Shown in pieces: positions 59,304-64,000 of a stretch of DNA of 64,000 nucleotides. The stretch comes from Bacillus sp. KH172YL63 (lineage in GTDB: Bacteria > Bacillota > Bacilli > Bacillales > Bacillaceae_B), in assembly GCF_011398925.1 (NCBI RefSeq), contig NZ_AP022842.1, forward strand, positions 3,940,001 through 4,004,000, read 5' to 3'. Position numbers and translations under genes: made by a program. A model generated the notes under the pieces. It saw only the letters and a list, made by a program, of their open reading frames with translations. It did not search any database and was not told where the DNA came from. The number at the start of each line of letters is the position of its first letter. Within the stretch, counting starts at the first letter, position 1.

Positions 59304-60326
59304 ATGAAGAAGAAAGTAACGATGCAAGACATTGCCGATCGTTTAAATATATCGAAGAACTCCGTTTCCCAGGCGCTGACCGGAAAGCCCGGCGTCAGCG
59401 AAGAAACACGGCAAATGGTGAAAAAGGCCGCCAGAGAGCTCGGGTACGATTATCCGAAATCAAGGCAGCTTTCCACCGGGAAGAAAAAAGGAAGCATTGC
59501 CCTCATCGCATCAGACCTTGCCTTTTCTCTCAAAAGCTTCTTCGGTGATATATTCTTAAGCATTGAAAAAGAAGTAAGTCAAAGAGGGATGAGCCTGCAG
59601 ATCCAATCGATCAACAAGGAATCGACACAGCAGCTGATCCTTCCTTCATTCATCGAGAATCAGTCTGTAGACGGGATCATCATCCTGTCACACATCAGCA
59701 ACGACTACATCAACAAAGTTATCGGGACCGGCATACCGACCATCATGATTGACCACCACCATCCGACAAACAAATCGGATGCGATTTTGACCAACAACCG
59801 ATTCGGTGCCTACACGGCCGTAGACCATTTGCTGAAACTGGGACACAAGGACATTGCCTATGTAGGGAACGTCGACTACTCCCCAAGTTACCAAGAGCGG
59901 TACGAGGGTTATGTCCACGCATTGAAGGATCACGGGATCACACCTCCCCAAGCGTTCACGTTCACAGAGGCAGCGGAAGAAGAAAGCATCATTCACGATT
60001 ATATAAAGAACCTGACGACCAAGCCCACTGCCTGGTTCTGTGTAAACGACGGCCTCGGCTTCCTCGTCAACTCATGCCTGCAGCAGCAAGGCTACAAAGT
60101 TCCACAGGACGCTTCTGTCTGCAGCTATGACAACGGTCAGCTCTCGAAACTAGCGAGCCCTAAGATCACAACAATGGATATCGATTTGGAACTGTATGGA
60201 AAGAAAGCGGTGGAGCAATTGTGTTGGAGGATGGAGAATCTTGGGGAGCCTTTTCAGGAGGTGTTGATTTCTTCGGTGTTGGTGGAGAGGGAGTCTACCA
60301 GCACTCCTTCGTCGGAAGAATATTAA
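59304..60326 (+). CDS. LacI-family regulator of the mannoside cluster
   Basis: 340 residues. Helix-turn-helix TMQDIADRLNISKNSVSQALTGKPGVSEETRQMVKKAA, hinge, then periplasmic-binding-protein-like domain (GSIALIASDLAFSLKSFFGDIFLSI, DGIIILSHISNDYINKVIGTGIPTIMIDHHHP, CSYDNGQLSKLASPKITTMDIDLELYGKKAVEQL). Last gene of the ABC operon and probably its regulator, together with the divergent GH130 pair. The RBS is weak (GCGAGTGA), so expression may be coupled to the upstream gene. Confidence 0.88.
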   Translation: MKKKVTMQDIADRLNISKNSVSQALTGKPGVSEETRQMVKKAARELGYDYPKSRQLSTGKKKGSIALIASDLAFSLKSFFGDIFLSIEKEVSQRGMSLQIQSINKESTQQLILPSFIENQSVDGIIILSHISNDYINKVIGTGIPTIMIDHHHPTNKSDAILTNNRFGAYTAVDHLLKLGHKDIAYVGNVDYSPSYQERYEGYVHALKDHGITPPQAFTFTEAAEEESIIHDYIKNLTTKPTAWFCVNDGLGFLVNSCLQQQGYKVPQDASVCSYDNGQLSKLASPKITTMDIDLELYGKKAVEQLCWRMENLGEPFQEVLISSVLVERESTSTPSSEEY

Positions 60327-60340
60327 ACTTAAGCATATTA

Positions 60341-60382
60341 AAAAGACCTAGAAGAATGATTTCTCACTCTTCTAGGTCTTTT
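60341..60382. terminator. Bidirectional terminator
   Basis: AAAAGACCTAGAAGA pairs with TCTTCTAGGTCTTTT across a 12-base loop. Shared by the LacI gene and the convergent galE. Confidence 0.9.
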
Positions 60383-60390
60383 AGTTTTTA

Positions 60391-61368
60391 TTAAACAATA
60401 GTCATACTACTCTTGTGCCACTTCCACGCACTTTCAATAATATCCTCTAACGTGTACTTTGTCTTCCAACCTAATTCACGATAGATCTTCTCAGAGGAAG
60501 CTACCAAGATTGCCGGATCACCAGGACGTCTATCTGAAAGAATAACATTCGCTTCAATACCAGTTACCCTTTCACAAGTATCAATGATTTCCTTCACAGA
60601 ATACCCTTTACCATTACCTAGATTATAGGTTGCTTTTTGAAGTTTCTCTTCCAATAAAGCATTCAGGCTTAATATATGGGCATTGGCCAAATCTGTAACG
60701 TGGATGTAATCACGAATGCACGTTCCATCATGCGTATCATAGTCTGTCCCAAATACGGAAATACTTTCGCGCTTCCCTAATAATTGTTCAAGAACAATGG
60801 GAATCAAGTGTGTTTCAGGGTCATGGTTTTCACCAATCTCTCCAGAAACATGGGCTCCGGCGGCATTGAAATATCTTAACACAACATAGTTTAGACCATA
60901 CGCTTGGTGCAAATCTTCTAAGATTTGTTCCACCATCAGTTTGGAATGGCCATAAGGATTAATTGGATTCGTAACAGTCTCTTCTGTAATAGTATCCGTC
61001 TCAGGTATACCATATGTTGCCGCTGTAGAAGAGAAAATAAATTTCTTGACGCCGTGCTTCAACATCACATTTAATAGTGTTAAAGTATTTGAAACGTTAT
61101 TCTCGTAATATTTGAAAGGATTCTGAACCGATTCCCCCACCAAGCTATTTGCAGCAAAATGCATAACAGCTTTAATTGGATAGTTAGAGAAAAGTTGATT
61201 CAGTGTTTCTCTATCCCCTAAATCACCTTGTACAAAATGAACCCGCTGATCAATCAAATATTCATGTCCAGTCGATAAGTTATCCAGAACAACTACCTCA
61301 TTTTGTTCAGCCAATTCTTTCACTAGGTGACTGCCAATATAACCTGCTCCGCCAACTACTAGAATCAT
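60391..61368 (-). CDS. galE: UDP-glucose 4-epimerase (first copy)
   Basis: 325 residues from ATG 61368 (RBS AAAGGAG; the longer frame to 61386 starts inside that site). Interconverts UDP-glucose and UDP-galactose with bound NAD. Rossmann loop VVGGAGYIGSHLVKEL, catalytic Ser in FIFSSTAATYG, Tyr-x-x-x-Lys in NPYGHSKLMVEQ, and the C-terminal DRRPGDPAILVASSEK motif. A second, clearly different galE-type gene follows at 61718 upstream, so this pair is not a simple recent duplication. Confidence 0.9.
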   Translation of the reverse strand: MILVVGGAGYIGSHLVKELAEQNEVVVLDNLSTGHEYLIDQRVHFVQGDLGDRETLNQLFSNYPIKAVMHFAANSLVGESVQNPFKYYENNVSNTLTLLNVMLKHGVKKFIFSSTAATYGIPETDTITEETVTNPINPYGHSKLMVEQILEDLHQAYGLNYVVLRYFNAAGAHVSGEIGENHDPETHLIPIVLEQLLGKRESISVFGTDYDTHDGTCIRDYIHVTDLANAHILSLNALLEEKLQKATYNLGNGKGYSVKEIIDTCERVTGIEANVILSDRRPGDPAILVASSEKIYRELGWKTKYTLEDIIESAWKWHKSSMTIV

Positions 61369-61717
61369 GTTACTTTCTCCTTTCAAACTGTCACTAGATA
61401 ATGAACTCTATCCATTACACGCTTTTTAAGCATCTTTAACTTTTCTTGACTATCCGTTAGTAAGTTGTCCTGTACCACAAAATAAAACTTCGCTTTTGAT
61501 TCTGTTCGTGATAGGGATTCACAAAATCAAGACCGTATGCGAGGAAATATTTAAATGCATATGAATTTAGAAGGTTGATTGTTTTCTTACTACCAAAACT
61601 ACCAATTTAAATGAAAACTCCCTCTAAGGTTTTTTAATTCCATAGCCCCAACTAAACTTAAGTTAATATTAGAAACTCTAATAGAAAATACAAAGTTGAA
61701 TTAAAGGTATTTAGTTT
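61369..61717. other. Intergenic region between the two galE genes
   Basis: AT-rich, about 350 bases. No RBS-preceded frame was recognised. A promoter for the first galE is expected here, since no terminator-like hairpin follows the second galE. Confidence 0.4.
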
Positions 61718-62740
61718 TTAAATTTTTTTATCCTCAAAGCCATTCGGATTTCCCGACTGCCACCTCCAAGCATCAGTACACATCTCTAAGATACCTTTTT
61801 CTGCTTTCCATCCAAGCTCCCTCTCAGCTTTTGTAGGGTCTGCGAAGCAAATAGCTATATCACCCGGCCTTCTCGTAATAAACCTATAAGGTATTTTTAT
61901 ATTTGTAGAGATTTCAAAAGCTTTCACTACATCTAAAACACTATGTCCTAGTCCAGTTCCCAAATTATAAGTCTCTATACCCTCTCTCTGGATTACTTTA
62001 TTAAGAGCTTTTAAATGTCCCTTAGCAAGATCTACGACATGTATGTAATCTCTTACACCAGTTCCATCAGTTGTAGGATAATCGTTTCCAAATATGTTTA
62101 ACTCTTTAAGTTTCCCTATTGCCACTTGTGTAATAAAAGGCATTAAGTTATTAGGTATTCCATTAGGATCTTCTCCTAACTGTCCACTTTTATGAGCACC
62201 AATAGGATTAAAATACCGTAAAATTGCTATACTCCATTTTTCATTTGCTATAGGCAAATCTTTCAAAATCTCCTCAATGATCAGTTTAGTTCTACCATAT
62301 GGATTTGTAGCTTTCAGTTCAAATTCTTCAGTTATTGGAACATGGGTTGGATTTCCATAAACTGTGGCGGAAGAACTAAAGACTAAATTATATATATTAT
62401 ACTTCTCCATAAGTTCAATTAGAACTAGGGTTCCGGTAATGTTATTTGAATAATATTTTAAAGGTCTTTCAACAGATTCACCGACGGATTTCAGACCTGC
62501 GAAATGAATCACTGAATCTATTGAATTTTCTTCAAAAATCATATTCATTCCTGCTTTATCTAAAAGGTCAACATTATAAAACTTAACTTTTTTATTAGTT
62601 AAACTTTCAATGTTTTTTATTGAAATAGGACTACTGTTAGAAAAATTATCCACAATTACTACTTCGTGATTTTCCTTTAATAGTTCTACACAAGTATGGC
62701 TCCCAATAAATCCAGCACCACCAGTAACTAAAATATTCAT
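61718..62740 (-). CDS. UDP-glucose 4-epimerase (second copy)
   Basis: 340 residues from ATG 62740 (RBS GGAGGAATA). ILVTGGAGFIGSHTCVELL, FAGLKSVGESVERPLKYYSNN, LVFSSSATVYG, NPYGRTKLIIEEIL and RRPGDIAICFADPTKAERELGWKA mark an SDR epimerase of the GalE type, closer to enterobacterial-style GalE than to its neighbour. Codon use and low GC resemble the adjoining acyltransferase rather than the sugar-catabolism genes, so it probably belongs to a polysaccharide locus continuing past the window. Confidence 0.88.
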   Translation of the reverse strand: MNILVTGGAGFIGSHTCVELLKENHEVVIVDNFSNSSPISIKNIESLTNKKVKFYNVDLLDKAGMNMIFEENSIDSVIHFAGLKSVGESVERPLKYYSNNITGTLVLIELMEKYNIYNLVFSSSATVYGNPTHVPITEEFELKATNPYGRTKLIIEEILKDLPIANEKWSIAILRYFNPIGAHKSGQLGEDPNGIPNNLMPFITQVAIGKLKELNIFGNDYPTTDGTGVRDYIHVVDLAKGHLKALNKVIQREGIETYNLGTGLGHSVLDVVKAFEISTNIKIPYRFITRRPGDIAICFADPTKAERELGWKAEKGILEMCTDAWRWQSGNPNGFEDKKI

Positions 62741-62788
62741 TTTGCATATTCCTCCAGTTCTAAAATACAATGTTTCCATATACTCGCG

Positions 62789-63829
62789 TTACTTTTGACC
62801 TATAAACAAAAAGGCAAACGGCGTTCTTCTAATAACCACTGTAAATGAATATGAAATAAGTAAGGAAAGAACGAAACTAAGAGAAGTGAAAAGAAAATTC
62901 GAAAAAAAGATATCTGAAATTTCTTTTAATAATATAATTATTGCTAAATGAGCTAAATAAATCCCAAATGATTGCATGTATATTTTTCTTAAAACTTCAA
63001 ATTGGAAAAATGAGCTAATCTTAAACAATAATAATAGTGAAAAAAAAGTATATATGGCTATTTCTGGTCTAAAAAAACCCAATAAAGCAGTTCTATTGGG
63101 TAGGTTCCACCATCCGAAATAGCAATCTATAAATAATATTATTAGTGAAAAACAGTAACCTAAAATTACCATCTTCAAACTGTATTTACTTATTATAGAT
63201 TTAAAATTTACATAACTCCCTCCTACAACTATGCCTGTAAGATAGTATACTATCCACAAAAAATAACCTGATTGTAATACTAAGCTTATCCTATTAAAAG
63301 TTTTAGTGATTCCAATTGGTTGCTTTAAATAATATTCAAATACTATCAATCCAAGTATATTAAGAATAATTATAGATATTACATAAAGTTTTTTTCGGGC
63401 AATTTTTATTAAAAAAGGAGTTAATAAATAAAATTGAATTAGTAACGGTATATAATATAATTGAAAAAAAGGACCTGTGCCTGTAAATAAAGCTATTCCT
63501 ATCTTTTTTAATGAAAACTCACTAACCATTAATAGACCCAATACTGTCCAAGTGACATATGGAATCATCCACTCTCTTATCCTTTTCAGAATAATCTTCT
63601 TAAATGTATATTTTTCGAAAGTCCAAAAAGCCAATATACCTGATACAAATAAAAATGCGGGTACTGAAAATCTACTTATCTGATTTATGAACATTGAAAA
63701 ATAGAAAGTGGTACCACTAGTATTTTGATCTACTAAGAGACTTCCATAAACATGTATAGCTAACACAGCTAATATTGCAATCGATCTAATAAAGTTCAAT
63801 TCCCACAAATTATTATTTCTGTTATACAT
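62789..63829 (-). CDS. Acyltransferase 3 family membrane protein
   Basis: 346 residues, about ten membrane helices. The start NLWELNFIRSIAILAVLAIHVYG contains the family's conserved Arg and His (RxxA...H). SVPAFLFVSGILAFW and LFTGTGPFFQLYYIPLLIQFYLL follow the pattern of O-acetyl or succinyl transferases acting on surface polysaccharides (OafA/WecH group). Very AT-rich compared with the rest of the window, suggesting acquired DNA. Likely co-transcribed with the second galE (48-base gap). Confidence 0.85.
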   Translation of the reverse strand: MYNRNNNLWELNFIRSIAILAVLAIHVYGSLLVDQNTSGTTFYFSMFINQISRFSVPAFLFVSGILAFWTFEKYTFKKIILKRIREWMIPYVTWTVLGLLMVSEFSLKKIGIALFTGTGPFFQLYYIPLLIQFYLLTPFLIKIARKKLYVISIIILNILGLIVFEYYLKQPIGITKTFNRISLVLQSGYFLWIVYYLTGIVVGGSYVNFKSIISKYSLKMVILGYCFSLIILFIDCYFGWWNLPNRTALLGFFRPEIAIYTFFSLLLLFKISSFFQFEVLRKIYMQSFGIYLAHLAIIILLKEISDIFFSNFLFTSLSFVLSLLISYSFTVVIRRTPFAFLFIGQK

Positions 63830-63855
63830 AATTACTCCTAGATTTACTCTTTATA

Positions 63856-64000
63856 CTATTTTGTCATTTCCTCATAAGTACATAATTTTTCAATATCCAC
63901 CCAGTCTGATTCCAACCTAACTATATCATCTTCAAGTAATTCTTTCCCTCTCTGAACTTCAATAATCTGTAGATTCGTTATTGCTTTAATTCCATGAAAT
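63856..64000 (-). CDS. C-terminal end of a cupin-type sugar-phosphate enzyme, partial
   Basis: The minus-strand frame entering from the window edge ends FHGIKAITNLQIIEVQRGKE, LLEDDIVRLESDWVDIEKL, then CTYEEMTK-stop. The IEVQxGxxLxEDDIVRLESDW pattern is typical of the last cupin strands of mannose-1-phosphate guanylyltransferase/mannose-6-phosphate isomerase type II and related nucleotidyltransferase-linked cupins. The rest lies outside. Confidence 0.65.
   Translation of the reverse strand, partial: FHGIKAITNLQIIEVQRGKELLEDDIVRLESDWVDIEKLCTYEEMTK

Overview
The window looks like chromosome of a low-to-moderate GC Bacillaceae bacterium (Bacillus sensu lato). Signs of this are AGGAGG-type ribosome binding sites, a Bacillus-type tRNA cluster, sigma-A promoters, CcpA (cre) boxes, PRD/PTS regulators, a type VII (LXG) toxin cassette and CWB2 cell-wall-binding proteins. 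Several catabolic genes handle compatible-solute sugars (mannosylglycerate, glucosylglycerate), which would suit a marine or salt-tolerant strain. That ecological reading is inference.

Layout. 0-0.8 kb: eight tRNA genes on the minus strand, the first cut by the window edge. 1-4.4 kb: a secreted subtilisin-like protease with CWB2 repeats and a small membrane protein. 4.7-12.9 kb: a minus-strand array of five paralogous lipoproteins. The last is followed by a complete 700-residue protein with an N-terminal lipase-type hydrolase and a C-terminal helical region. The other four are each followed by a truncated or decayed remnant of that same hydrolase gene. I read this as a repeatedly duplicated lipase toxin/immunity pair (compare staphylococcal TslA/TilA) in which only one toxin survives. 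13.5-19.5 kb: a diguanylate cyclase with a sigma-D-like promoter, small genes, and a REP-associated tyrosine transposase (RAYT) with five copies of its likely palindromic repeat. Two of these copies supply the 3' ends of neighbouring reading frames. 19.7-29.3 kb: a TPR/XRE (RNPP-like) regulator, an LCP protein, a complete LXG cassette with two helical partners, a glycine-zipper-like toxin tail and a membrane immunity candidate, a second CWB2 protein, and two paralogous 37-residue membrane proteins not previously obvious as genes.

29.6-60.3 kb is sugar metabolism: pgcA; manR-manP (mannose PTS) with a cre box and a perfect palindrome between them; scrR-scrA-scrB (sucrose) with three operators; a mannosyl/glucosylglycerate module (PTS, GH38 alpha-mannosidase, GH13_18 phosphorylase, glycerate kinase, RpiR regulator); manA with a ROK kinase and a GT-B protein; and a mannoside phosphorylase module (GH130, DUF1861-type protein, ABC importer, DUF624, LacI). 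The products converge on glycolysis. Man-6-P goes through ManA, Glc-1-P through PgcA, glycerate through the kinase, and fructose or mannose through the ROK kinase. 60.4-64 kb: two galE-type epimerases, an acyltransferase and the end of a cupin-type sugar gene, more AT-rich, probably the edge of a surface polysaccharide locus.
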